Below, piece by piece: positions 18,713 through 27,222 of a DNA stretch of 64,000 nucleotides. Under the pieces are notes generated by a model. It saw nothing but the letters and a program-made list of their open reading frames with translations. It was not told where the DNA came from and did no database searches. Position 1 is the stretch's first letter; every line of letters starts with the position of its first letter. Origin of the DNA: SG8-40 sp963792855 (lineage in GTDB: Bacteria > Pseudomonadota > Gammaproteobacteria > Burkholderiales > Eutrophovitaceae); contig CAWBXZ010000003.1 in the NCBI GenBank assembly GCA_963792855.1, positions 310,001 to 374,000 of the forward strand. The letters are read 5' to 3'. Made by a program: the position numbers and the translations under genes.

Positions 18713-18913
18713 TCAACCGGCTTTGCGTCTGAACAGCCAGATGGTGACAGCGACCGCAGCCAGAGGGGCGAATGCGGGCAGCATATGCAATGGCTCCAGC
18801 AGATAGTGTGCGATGCCCGCTGGTGCCGTCACACCGTGGCCGCCATGCGCCATTGCGCCTGACGTCAGACCCGATGCCATTACGCTAAAAAACAAGGTCG
18901 CAAATTTCTTCAT
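18713..18913 (-). CDS. small histidine-containing membrane protein
   Basis: A 66-residue protein with AGAAGGA upstream of its ATG. It has a signal peptide ending in AMA, then HGGHGV, a short amphipathic stretch, one membrane helix (PAFAPLAAVAVTIWLF) and a basic end (RRKAG). The exposed His-Gly-Gly-His suggests possible metal contact, but this is speculation. Its stop overlaps the unused upstream part of the next gene's frame, so the two may be cotranscribed. Confidence 0.65.
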   Translation of the reverse strand: MKKFATLFFSVMASGLTSGAMAHGGHGVTAPAGIAHYLLEPLHMLPAFAPLAAVAVTIWLFRRKAG

Positions 18914-19193
18914 GAGTGATGTCCTTCTACCGTTAGGTAAGCTGTTAATGGCGTGAGCAACTCACGGTCTGCAATCCGCAGGGCGAACGCAATTGTGCAT
19001 GCCCGATGTTGAATTGTAAGCCACAACGAAACCTGCCGCCGGATTTCCGGCACATCACAATCCGGCTGCGACTTCCGATCGCCGTGGATCAATAGCAGGG
19101 AACGGGCAATCGCCGCGCGCCCAGGCAATGCACCGGCAAGCCGCCCCGGTTCAAACGGGGTATCGCGAGAATGCGAAAAGTTTTACCTGGGGG

Positions 19194-19949
19194 TCAGGTT
19201 TTTCCGCTCACGTGTCGCGCAACCGTGAGCGGCGATGCCTCGCCTGCAGACGCGTCGGCAGCGGAGCGTGCCGAACGCGCGGTCAAGCCGATCAGCACAT
19301 CGAGCATGCAGTAAAAAGCACCGGCGGCAAGCGGCGGATTGTTGCTCGTCAACCCGAAGTACGGCACGTTGGCGTGCCAGACCCAGTTACCGACCCAGGT
19401 GCCATAAATTTCAACCACGAGCGACATCAACAGCATGAGCGAGTACAGTCGGCGCCCTTCAGCTTGCGTCCAGCACAGTAGAAAAAGCCCGACAAGCAAA
19501 ATGCTGAAGGTATCGAAACCGGAGTAAAAAGCGTATCCGGCGTAGACGGCGGCCATCACGGCAACCCCGCGAACAAACAGTTCCGGTACCCGGGGCGCAA
19601 ACACCACGCCGAGCCAGAACAGGAACACATGTCCGGGCGGAATGAAAAAAGGGATGTTGCCAAGCCGGTAGGTGTACAGACCCCATACCAGGGACAGAAA
19701 TATTTCCCCAGCCGTGGCCCAGACGAGGCAGGCAAAGAACGCGACCCGCCATCGCGGCCCGGCCAGGTGGATCAGCCGCAACGCCAGCAACCAACTCCAG
19801 GCACCAACGCCAAGCTGGCCTGCCAGGCCTCCAAACTGGTCGGCCATCAGCCCGATCACGAACGTGGCAACGATCAGCCCAACGTAACCCCATATCGTTG
19901 CATCCAGCCGGATCTGTCCAGGCAGGGTGTCCACAACGCTATGCCTCAA
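19194..19949 (-). CDS. uncharacterised polytopic membrane protein
   Basis: The 251-residue frame encodes about seven membrane helices separated by short loops, with the conserved-looking stretch EIYGTWVGNWVWHANVPYFGLTSNNPP near residues 185-212. The listed TTG start has no ribosome binding site; a GTG four codons in is an alternative. The GTWVGNWVW pattern loosely recalls carotenoid-biosynthesis membrane proteins, but not well enough to name it. It stands alone on the minus strand. Confidence 0.62.
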   Translation of the reverse strand: MRHSVVDTLPGQIRLDATIWGYVGLIVATFVIGLMADQFGGLAGQLGVGAWSWLLALRLIHLAGPRWRVAFFACLVWATAGEIFLSLVWGLYTYRLGNIPFFIPPGHVFLFWLGVVFAPRVPELFVRGVAVMAAVYAGYAFYSGFDTFSILLVGLFLLCWTQAEGRRLYSLMLLMSLVVEIYGTWVGNWVWHANVPYFGLTSNNPPLAAGAFYCMLDVLIGLTARSARSAADASAGEASPLTVARHVSGKT

Positions 19950-20064
19950 GACGAATGGCTGCGTTTCACCACGGAGGCATGGCGGCGGCCTGTAGATGCT
20001 GCCGTTCGCGCCGCGGCGGGATTACCCGGGCTGGCCCGGAAATACTGCAACCACAACGCCTTAC

Positions 20065-20802
20065 TCAGCGCGGCAGGTAGGCGGCAAACTCTTTCTCGAC
20101 CGCCTTCGGGTCTTTCGCCAGCCCCTGACTGACGCCTTGCGCCATGCCGCCCGGATAGACCTCCTCCGCTCCATCCTCGAGCGACTGCAAACTGGCGCTG
20201 GCAACGTCAGCGGGGGCTTCCTTGGGACCTTCGAAATCCCGTTCCATGTCGGTGTCGACGGCCCCCGGCATGACGGCGACAACCCGCGTATGCTGCTTTG
20301 CCAGTTCAGCGCGCACGCCCTGCGTCATCAGCAACGCGGCCGCTTTCGATGCGCAAAGCGAGCCATAGGCAGGCAGTGACACGCGGGCGATGATCGACAG
20401 CATGTTGACAATCGCGCCGCCGCCATTGCGCTTGAGAACCGGTGCGAAGGCGCGGCACATCGACAAGGTGCCAAAGTAGTTTGTGTCCATCTCATCTCGC
20501 GCGTCATCGAGTACGGCGGACGCAATCAACCCTTTCTTGCGATTGATCCCGGCATTGTTTATCAGCAGATCAACGTCGCCGGCCTGTGCCGCGGCGGCTG
20601 CGACCTGCGCCGGCTTGGTAATGTCAAGCGTGAGGACGTGTATTCTGTCGGCGTGCGCGGCTTCGAGATCGGCCAGTTTTTTCGGGTCTCGGGCTGTGGC
20701 ATAGACCTTCTTCGCACCGCGCCTGATGAGTTCCTCGACAAATGCGCGGCCGATTCCACGGTTTGCGCCGGTAACGAGCGCTACAGAACCCTGGATCTTC
20801 AT
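20065..20802 (-). CDS. short-chain dehydrogenase/reductase lacking the catalytic tyrosine
   Basis: Starting at the ATG with GGAGAT upstream, the 245-residue protein has the SDR Rossmann motif TGANRGIG, the NNAG motif (LLINNAGINRK), and a serine in NMLSIIAR. The usual Tyr-x3-Lys is changed: the sequence reads PAYGSLCASKAA, so the position four residues before the lysine is leucine, not tyrosine, and the nearest tyrosine is three residues further upstream. The codon is CTT, two changes from a tyrosine codon. It may be inactive or use a different mechanism, although the fold is clear. Confidence 0.82.
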   Translation of the reverse strand: MKIQGSVALVTGANRGIGRAFVEELIRRGAKKVYATARDPKKLADLEAAHADRIHVLTLDITKPAQVAAAAAQAGDVDLLINNAGINRKKGLIASAVLDDARDEMDTNYFGTLSMCRAFAPVLKRNGGGAIVNMLSIIARVSLPAYGSLCASKAAALLMTQGVRAELAKQHTRVVAVMPGAVDTDMERDFEGPKEAPADVASASLQSLEDGAEEVYPGGMAQGVSQGLAKDPKAVEKEFAAYLPR

Positions 20803-21147
20803 TTCCAATCTCCTTTTCTGTTGAGCGGCCTTGGTCGCGGCGCCTGAATTCAGACGTTGTTTGTACACGCAATGGCCGTTTATACGGCATCTGTGCCGCC
20901 CCCCTTTTGACGACAAACTTGCGATCGGGAGCGCCGTCAGCGGCCACCGGATAACATCTTCGGGAACGCGGCAATCTAGGTGGCGACCGTTTTTTTGTCA
21001 AGAACGCCGCTGGCGGCCCGGCGGCCGGGGCGCCGGTTTGACACTCTCAGTTGCTGAAGGTAAAACGGCCGCTTGGCCGCACCGGCAACACTGGCCGGCA
21101 CGACTGCTAGAGGCTCGCGGAATCGCTCGGAACAAGGAGAAAACACA
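20803..21147. other. 345-base divergent intergenic region
   Basis: The region lies between the divergent SDR and dienelactone hydrolase genes. It contains a seven-T run near 20,990 and a GC-rich stretch after it. No gene or convincing operator was seen. Confidence 0.45.
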
Positions 21148-22383
21148 ATGGCTGGTCAATGGATTGACATACGCGCCACCGACGGCGGCAAGTTTCGCGG
21201 ATACCTGGCGTTACCCGCATCGGGCAAGGGACCAGGTATTGTTCTGTGCCAGGAAATCTTCGGTATCAACGAATACATTCGCGAAGTTGCCGACTACTAC
21301 GCCGAAGAAGGCTATGTGGTGCTTGCTCCCGACCTCTTCTGGCGTATCGAGCCAGGCATAGAGCTCGGCTACACAGAAGAAGACTGGAACAAGGCGTTCG
21401 GACTGTTCCAGAAGTTCGACACCGACAAGGGGATGGAAGACATTACCGCCGCGGTGCGCACGCTTCGCACCCGTGAAGAAGTCGCCGGAAAGATCGGCGC
21501 CCTCGGGTTCTGTCTCGGTGGAAGGCTTGCCTATCTTGCCGCGGCGCGTTCCGGCGTTGACTGCGCAGTTGCCTACTATGGCGTAAGCATCGATGCATAC
21601 CTCGATGAGGCGCCGAAAATCAATGTCCCGATGGTCATGCACTTTGCGGCCGAGGACGAGTATGCGCCAGAGGAAACGGTACAAAAGATCCAGGTCACTT
21701 TCGAGAGCCGTGACAACGTCGAGATTTATGTCTACCCGGGAGTCGATCACGCGTTTGCGCGCCCCGCGTCGCAGCATTACGACAAGCCCTCGGCACTGAT
21801 GGCGCACCATCGCTCGATTGCATTGTTTCGCAGAAACATGGGGCCGCATTACGACTTCTCGACGCTCTGGGACAAGCACTGTGAGTATGAATTTGCGACG
21901 CGCGACGCCGACGCCACCATGAAGACCATGGTGGCCGAGCCGTACGTGAATCACATCCCGACAATGACCGGCGGTGTCGGCTACCAGCAATTACGGCGTT
22001 TCTACAAACACCATTTCATTCCGAAAACCCCGCAAGACACAACGCTGATCCCCATCTCGCGCACTATCGGCGAGGGCATACTCGTGGATGAGTTGCTGTT
22101 TTGTTTCACGCATGACATCGAAATCGACTGGATGCTTCCTGGCATGGCACCCACCGGAAAACGGGTCGAGATTCCCTTGGTGGCAATCGTCAAATTCCGT
22201 GGCGACAAGCTCTACAACGAGCATATCTACTGGGATCAGGCGTCAGTGCTGGTTCAGATCGGCGCTCTGGACCCGAAAGGACTACCAGTCGCCGGAATCG
22301 AAACAGCGAACAAACTCGTTGACGAGAGCCTGCCGTCGAACACTCTGATGCAGAAATGGTCCGAAAGCGAAGGCAAAGATTAA
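21148..22383 (+). CDS. dienelactone hydrolase fused to an NTF2-like domain
   Basis: The ATG at 21148 has AAGGAG eight bases upstream and gives 411 residues. Residues 1-230 are a dienelactone hydrolase with a Cys-Asp-His triad: Cys122 in GFCLGG, Asp170 in AAEDEYAP and His201 in GVDHAF. The conserved Glu36 of QEIFG is also present. Residues about 235-410 form a second domain resembling the SnoaL/NTF2-like fold (aromatic-rich, ending in YNEHIYWDQASVLVQIG). The hydrolase would open enol-lactones such as dienelactone in aromatic catabolism; the added domain may bind or shape the substrate. No ring-cleavage genes lie nearby. Confidence 0.85.
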   Translation: MAGQWIDIRATDGGKFRGYLALPASGKGPGIVLCQEIFGINEYIREVADYYAEEGYVVLAPDLFWRIEPGIELGYTEEDWNKAFGLFQKFDTDKGMEDITAAVRTLRTREEVAGKIGALGFCLGGRLAYLAAARSGVDCAVAYYGVSIDAYLDEAPKINVPMVMHFAAEDEYAPEETVQKIQVTFESRDNVEIYVYPGVDHAFARPASQHYDKPSALMAHHRSIALFRRNMGPHYDFSTLWDKHCEYEFATRDADATMKTMVAEPYVNHIPTMTGGVGYQQLRRFYKHHFIPKTPQDTTLIPISRTIGEGILVDELLFCFTHDIEIDWMLPGMAPTGKRVEIPLVAIVKFRGDKLYNEHIYWDQASVLVQIGALDPKGLPVAGIETANKLVDESLPSNTLMQKWSESEGKD

Positions 22384-22398
22384 CCAGGAGGCGCGCCG

Positions 22399-22794
22399 CT
22401 AGCCGCAAACGCGATACAACCAATCGTCCTCGCGTGAAGCGCGTTCGGGTTTGAAATATTCCTCAGCGCCTGGAGGCACTGCGATGGCTTTGGTCGTCTG
22501 GCCCTTGACGTTGCGAAGCGCGATAACGGAAATGGAAAGCTCGTTACTGTCGCAATTCGCGCGATAAGTTACTTTGCGCGATGCCGTTCCGCCAGCAGGC
22601 GCGTCTTCCGGAACCGCGTAGCGGATTACGACATCAAAGACCCGCAATCCGCCCGTCTCACGCACCGAGTTCGGATAAAGGCGGGCGACTTCGTTCTCGC
22701 CTACCCTGGCAAATCCCTCTACGGTGTAGCTTTCCTGCGCCAGTGCGAAATGACATATCGTCAGGGCCGCGAATCCAATCAGAAATCTGAACAT
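22399..22794 (-). CDS. small exported surface-adhesin-E-like protein
   Basis: A 131-residue protein starting at an ATG with CAGGTGGAA upstream, and a signal peptide ending FALAQE. The mature part has a central cysteine (YRANCDSNELSIS) and a cysteine as its second-last residue (YRVCG), with strands between. This is the same two-cysteine layout as the protein at 18207-18614. It resembles surface-adhesin protein E; the function is unknown. Confidence 0.62.
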   Translation of the reverse strand: MFRFLIGFAALTICHFALAQESYTVEGFARVGENEVARLYPNSVRETGGLRVFDVVIRYAVPEDAPAGGTASRKVTYRANCDSNELSISVIALRNVKGQTTKAIAVPPGAEEYFKPERASREDDWLYRVCG

Positions 22795-22873
22795 CGTTCC
22801 ACCTGTTCTCAGTCGGCTGAAACCGTTTAGGTCGCGAAAAACGACCGGAAGTTCCTTTGCCGGCCCCTTCTGC

Positions 22874-23179
22874 TCAGCGCAGCTCGCCGATCCTGACTTT
22901 TTCCCTGATCGCAAACAGTACCGCCTTGATTCGTTTCATCGCCACCATGTCTGGCTGTTTGCCGATGTGATGCCACCGACGCGCTTCGAAGAATAGCCAG
23001 GTACGCAGTTGCGTCAATGTCCCGGGTGGCCTGGACGCGACCTCGGCGCATTTTTCGATTGAACCCCAATAGCCATAACCGTCAAAGGTTAGCGCAAACG
23101 GTTCAATGTGCTGCCAGGACTCCTTGATGGATGGAATATCGCCTAGAGTCAGTTCGGCATTGCCAATCTCGCCCGCCAC
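22874..23179 (-). CDS. uncharacterised 101-residue protein
   Basis: The GTG at 23179 has GGGAGG six bases upstream, making it a better start than the ATG at 23206. The soluble product is rich in aromatics (LTFDGYGYWGS, WLFFEARRWHHIGKQPD) and has a helical C-terminal third. It has no signal peptide. I do not recognise the family. It sits upstream of the adhesin-like gene on the same strand. Confidence 0.6.
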   Translation of the reverse strand: MAGEIGNAELTLGDIPSIKESWQHIEPFALTFDGYGYWGSIEKCAEVASRPPGTLTQLRTWLFFEARRWHHIGKQPDMVAMKRIKAVLFAIREKVRIGELR

Positions 23180-23279
23180 AGCGCACCTCCCTGGAAGAGG
23201 ATCCATTCTTCAGGCCAGAACAAGGTATTGCGATGTCCACTTTCAAACAAGCATCACAAGCCGGAGGGGGCCGACACCG

Positions 23280-23999
23280 CTAGTCTTCGACCGCCGCCTC
23301 GTCCCAATCGCGGTCACTATAACGGACCAGCCAGTTGAATGCATGATGGCGCTCAAACACGATTCCGGCGTTCAGATCGGCAGGAGGCCTTTTCTTTGCC
23401 GGGACGGTATCGGCCAAAGCACGGCGATAACGGTAAACGAGATCCGCCTGGTCAAGAATCTGATCGAGTGGGCGCAACTTCGCGTCGTCAATAAACGATT
23501 GCCTGTTGCGGTCGCGCATACAGTCGACGGCAAAATCCGCATTGCATCTGGCTTCGGGACTGCCAAGACTGTCGACATATCCCAGCACCCAGAGCAGCAC
23601 CCAGGCGGATTCGTATCGCCAGGAGAATCGATCCTTGTCGCTGCTGGCGGGGTCCAGCGTGCGAATAAAATTCTTCTCAACCGGGGAAAACGACGCAGCC
23701 AATCCGTATTGCCTGATAACGCGCAGCACCATGGTCTGATGCATGCGATCGGCCTTGATCGCCGTCATCAGCACGCACAGCAAGCGTATCGCAATCGCTT
23801 CCTTTCGCCGGAGAACAAAATCATCTGCCAGTTCGATGGGCGGCAGGCGCGGATCGACCGGCACACCTTCGCTCAGCAATATGAGCTCGGAACGCTGCTT
23901 TCGCCGCCGCCCTGCGACGTCTTGTTCGCGGGCCTGCGCTGGCCGAATGGCTTCGAGTTGCGGAATCACGCTTAACCCGGTTTGCGACGGTGCATGCAT
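23280..23999 (-). CDS. DUF4272 domain protein
   Basis: With the start at the ATG at 23999 the protein has 239 residues; a longer frame reaching 24074 would overlap the preceding gene. The body matches DUF4272: a helical RRKEAIAIRLLCVLMTAI segment, then WRYESAWVLLWVLGYVDSL and an acidic-aromatic C-terminus ending in the HHAFNWLVRYSDRDWDE block. The family's function is unknown. It appears to follow the small membrane protein gene in one transcript. Confidence 0.72.
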   Translation of the reverse strand: MHAPSQTGLSVIPQLEAIRPAQAREQDVAGRRRKQRSELILLSEGVPVDPRLPPIELADDFVLRRKEAIAIRLLCVLMTAIKADRMHQTMVLRVIRQYGLAASFSPVEKNFIRTLDPASSDKDRFSWRYESAWVLLWVLGYVDSLGSPEARCNADFAVDCMRDRNRQSFIDDAKLRPLDQILDQADLVYRYRRALADTVPAKKRPPADLNAGIVFERHHAFNWLVRYSDRDWDEAAVED

Positions 24000-24027
24000 T
24001 GTTCGCTCGACACTATCGGGAACGAAT

Positions 24028-24387
24028 TCACGGGAAACTGCGGCCTTGACCGGTTTGCCTGCGCACACTGGCATCGGCCTGGAAGCCGCCGGTGGTCATG
24101 AGAAACTCATTCGTCGCGTCGAGCGATGCGACAGCGTCGCCCCGATTTGCCTCGCCAACGCCGGTTACGCGCGCAACGGGCGCCCGGCCGGTGTGATCCG
24201 GAGACAGCCCGGTAACGCCACGCCCCCCTGCCGGCGAAATCCGGCCAGGTCTTTGCGGCCTTTCAATTTCGTGCTTGATGCGTTCTTCGGGGTTGCTCGC
24301 GACAGTGTTTCCGAGTTTGAACAGGAAGAAAACGAACAGAGTCGATCCGACTCCGTAAACGACCCAAAAAAACTGTTCCCACCACAT
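24028..24387 (-). CDS. small single-pass membrane protein, unknown
   Basis: The ATG at 24387, preceded by GGGAAGAG, gives 119 residues. One membrane helix lies at about residues 6-24 (FFWVVYGVGSTLFVFFLF). The remainder is a Gly/Pro/Arg-rich cytoplasmic or periplasmic tail with low complexity and no recognised domain. It ends 28 bases before the DUF4272 start. The tail's composition makes the exact 3' end less certain. Confidence 0.5.
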   Translation of the reverse strand: MWWEQFFWVVYGVGSTLFVFFLFKLGNTVASNPEERIKHEIERPQRPGRISPAGGRGVTGLSPDHTGRAPVARVTGVGEANRGDAVASLDATNEFLMTTGGFQADASVRRQTGQGRSFP

Positions 24388-24902
24388 GATCTCTTCCCGC
24401 TCCTGCGCCTTGATGCACCCGTAGTGTTCACACGAATACAAATGCGGCTGTTACGAATACGCGTACTGCGACTGCGCTTATGAGGATTGCACCAGTTATG
24501 ATTGCAACGTATGACGATCAATACCGATTCCGCTTGCATCAATGCAAGTGACGGGCCAGGCAACAGCGGATGGCGGCTACAGCAATCATACGAACGCGGC
24601 GCAGGAAATCGCCTCAGTGGGCGGGGTCTATTCGCGCTGTTTGTGTCTGATTTTCGGGCACATTGAAACCCGGCATCCGCCGGAGCCGGCACACTGGTTT
24701 GAAAATGCCGGCAATCGCCGTAATGCGCCAGGATGTGCGCAGCTTCCGGCGCCGTGCAACGGGGCAATGTTTCAATGACGCAATCGCGTCACGCGAGGAT
24801 GATGCGGCAGCCTGGATCCCGGTCACGAACCAAGTCGCGTATCCATGACGCATGGCACACCAGCGGCAAACGATGCCGGATCAGGGCATCGTTATTTTTT
24901 AA
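24388..24902. other. 515-base intergenic region
   Basis: It contains a hairpin at 24869-24893 (arms AACGATGCC / GGCATCGTT) followed on the plus strand by A then six Ts. The hairpin sits immediately beyond the stop of the minus-strand solute-binding protein gene and is probably a terminator able to act in either direction. Nothing else was recognised. Confidence 0.5.
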
Positions 24903-26234
24903 CTATCGGTATGCGCGGCGCACCCGGCGCTCTGCATCGCGCGCGGCGTCTTTCGCACTGCTCTGCCCGGAAACCGCCTGGGCGAACATGTCCACGACGA
25001 CCCAGTCCGCCAGGGCGGACGCGGACTTTTCCCCAACATCGCCGGCATACCCGGACCAGCGCATGCGCTCGACGACGTTGCGAAACGGTTCATATTTGGG
25101 ATCGGACTTCCAGAACGGTGTTTCTGCGTAGGCTTTCAAAGGCGGGCACATGTAACTCGTTGCAGCGGCCTGCCACGGCTCATATTGCGCACGTTCCCAC
25201 ATGAATTTCAGATAGGCCTTGCAGGCGTTCGGGTACCTCGTGTAAGCGAACACATAGGCCTGCGAGAGCAAATGCAATTCGGCCGGCACCCCGGAGGGGC
25301 CCACGGGAAAAGCCGCGTGGTTCATGTCCCTGGCGATGGCACGCAATTCCGGATTTTCGGAATTCTTCGCAACGTAGTAAATCGACGGACCATTGGAGGT
25401 CAGGCTGATGCGCCCCTCGAGAAACGAGTTGTTGTTGGATACGCCTGTCCAGGACAGCGTGCCCTTGATGAAAGTCGAATACAGCTCGCGCATATACTCG
25501 ATCGCCTGAATCGTCTCCCTGCTGTTGATGGCGGGCTTGTTGTTTTCGTCCACCATTTTTGCGCCGAATCCCCACAGCACGTTATGACTCCAGGTTTCCG
25601 CGTCCCCGGTCGCATGAGACAGCGCAAACCCGGGCGGATGGCCATTTTTCGCAAGCGCCTTGCACATCTTCAGGTAATTGTCGAAATCGGTCGGGACGGA
25701 TTCGTATCCGGCCTCCTTCACCCAGGAGCTGCGGTAATTCAGTAGCGCGCCGCCTGCGCCCAGAGGCAAACCGATCCATTTTCCCTTGTCACTGCCGGCG
25801 TTGATCGTGCCGTAGCGCACGGCAGTGGGGTACCAGCCGCCGTATTTGCCGCCGAGATACCCGGCAAGATCGGATAAATCAACCAGGCGATTGCGGAACA
25901 GGTGCGGGTCATCCATCCATCCCAGCACGATGTCGGGCCCCGATCCCACGTTGGCGGCCATCGCCGCTTTCGGTCGAATGTCCTCGAAACCCTCGTTGTC
26001 GACACGCACCTCGACACCCGTTTCCCGGGTGAATTTTGCGGTGTTTGCCAGCCACTGGTCTTCGTCGCCCTGAATGAACCGGCGCCAGCGCATCATCCTG
26101 ATGCTGGCTCCCTTTTCCGGTTTGACGTCATATGCCGCAACTGCCGTTGCGGGCAGCAGCAAAGTCGGCGCCGCACCGGCAACTGCAACAGCCCCCAGCG
26201 TCTTCAGCGTATCGCGGCGGGAAAACTCACCCAT
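24903..26234 (-). CDS. Tat-exported ABC extracellular solute-binding protein
   Basis: The 443-residue protein starts at an ATG with GGAGAAAAG upstream. It has a twin-arginine signal (FSRRDTLKTLGAVAVAGA, cleavage near AVAAYD). The mature protein matches the family-1 solute-binding fold of carbohydrate ABC transporters: DNEGFEDIRPKAAMAANVGSGPDIV, then IGLPLGAGGALLNYRSSW and a C-terminal helical lobe with many aromatics. It should deliver a sugar-like ligand to an inner-membrane permease. No permease or ATPase gene adjoins it; the nearest ABC permeases are about 17 kb away with their own binding protein. Its 5' leader holds the perfect inverted repeat at 26255-26300. Confidence 0.85.
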   Translation of the reverse strand: MGEFSRRDTLKTLGAVAVAGAAPTLLLPATAVAAYDVKPEKGASIRMMRWRRFIQGDEDQWLANTAKFTRETGVEVRVDNEGFEDIRPKAAMAANVGSGPDIVLGWMDDPHLFRNRLVDLSDLAGYLGGKYGGWYPTAVRYGTINAGSDKGKWIGLPLGAGGALLNYRSSWVKEAGYESVPTDFDNYLKMCKALAKNGHPPGFALSHATGDAETWSHNVLWGFGAKMVDENNKPAINSRETIQAIEYMRELYSTFIKGTLSWTGVSNNNSFLEGRISLTSNGPSIYYVAKNSENPELRAIARDMNHAAFPVGPSGVPAELHLLSQAYVFAYTRYPNACKAYLKFMWERAQYEPWQAAATSYMCPPLKAYAETPFWKSDPKYEPFRNVVERMRWSGYAGDVGEKSASALADWVVVDMFAQAVSGQSSAKDAARDAERRVRRAYR

Positions 26235-26254
26235 GCTTTTCTCCTTCGGATCGT

Positions 26255-26300
26255 GTTGCCAGGGCCTGTTAACACAACCGTGTTAACAGGCCCTGGCAAC
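26255..26300. repeat. perfect 21-base inverted repeat with 4-base loop
   Basis: Arms 26255-26275 and 26280-26300 are exact reverse complements and each holds a GTTAAC core; the loop is AACC. It lies 20 bases upstream of the solute-binding protein ATG and about 90 bases upstream of the divergent cupin gene. There is no T run on either side, so a simple terminator is unlikely. An operator or a leader-RNA hairpin is possible. Confidence 0.9.
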
Positions 26301-26391
26301 CGGAAACGGCAATTGAGTTTGCAGCAACCCACCTGCATTATAGGCGCCTGTCCCGCGACGCATCGTTGCATCCCCGGAGGAAGGACCCTGC

Positions 26392-26712
26392 ATGAGCATC
26401 AAAACATTCCGCCTTGATTTCGAGAACACGGCCTGGGAACATCCGCTTCCGGGCTGCCGCTTCAAGTCCATTGTCAAGGACGCCCGGCAAGTCCGGCTGC
26501 TCGAATTCACCAGCGATTTCGTCGAGCCCGACTGGTGCAGGAAAGGGCACACAGGGATCGTGCTGCAAGGCGATCTCGAAATCGACTTCCAGGGCAGGAT
26601 CGAGCAGTTCCCGCAGGGCAGCGCCCTGCTCATTCCGGCGGGCGACGATGGCGCGCACAAGGCGCGTGCCCTGAGCGAGCGTGCGCTTCTCTTCCTTGTC
26701 GAGGACGTCTGA
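26392..26712 (+). CDS. cupin domain protein
   Basis: A 106-residue single-domain cupin with a GGAGGAAGG ribosome binding site. The pattern GHTGIVLQGDLEIDF...FPQGSALLIPAGDDGAHKA gives the two cupin motifs. Several usual metal-ligand histidines are missing from motif 1 (only H53 is clear), while motif 2 keeps H at GAHKA. It is a lone plus-strand gene, divergent from the solute-binding protein gene with the inverted repeat between them, so the two may share regulation. Enzymatic or ligand-sensing role unknown. Confidence 0.8.
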   Translation: MSIKTFRLDFENTAWEHPLPGCRFKSIVKDARQVRLLEFTSDFVEPDWCRKGHTGIVLQGDLEIDFQGRIEQFPQGSALLIPAGDDGAHKARALSERALLFLVEDV

Positions 26713-26734
26713 GCGCTCGTGCCTGAGCCGTCAC

Positions 26735-27064
26735 TCAGCCCTTTACTTCGGGGATCGTGAAAAAAGGTGCTGGCCGCAACACCTTGTTTTCCATGCTGAC
26801 AAGGTAGTCGGTTGCCTTTGCCAGATACCGCCCCCAGGCCGGGTCCGCAGCCAACTGGTTGCGCCGATGCTCACGGTCGTTCAGATCCTTGTACGCCCAC
26901 ATGTGCACGACCTGATTGAGCGGGCCGATGTCGTTGCTGGAATACCAGCCGACGCAGTGGCCGAGATACTTCTTTTGCAGGGGAAAACCTTCGGCCCCGT
27001 ACAACTTCAGAAAGTCATTGAGTTTGCCGGGTTTGACGTTGTAGGTGCGGTGATCGACGATCAT
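26735..27064 (-). CDS. NIPSNAP family protein
   Basis: A 109-residue protein starting with MIVDHRTYNVKPGKLNDFLKLY, the characteristic first strand and helix of the NIPSNAP dimeric alpha-beta-barrel family. It continues with CVGWYSSNDIGPLNQVVHMWAYKDLNDREHRR, another family block. GGAGG precedes the ATG. In catabolic regions such proteins are small cytoplasmic accessory or isomerase-like factors; the exact role is unknown. It lies downstream of the MetX-like gene. Confidence 0.87.
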   Translation of the reverse strand: MIVDHRTYNVKPGKLNDFLKLYGAEGFPLQKKYLGHCVGWYSSNDIGPLNQVVHMWAYKDLNDREHRRNQLAADPAWGRYLAKATDYLVSMENKVLRPAPFFTIPEVKG

Positions 27065-27222
27065 TGGCTATCCTCCATTGGGTGTAGTTGGTATCGGGCG
27101 GGTTGATTGTTGACAGCGCGGCGAGCACCTTTTCCGCAAGCGACTCCACTGCCCGGAGAGAACTGTTACGCGACGGAAGTCGCGCCGGCAGACAGCCATG
27201 GCATTGCAAGAGAACGGATTTG

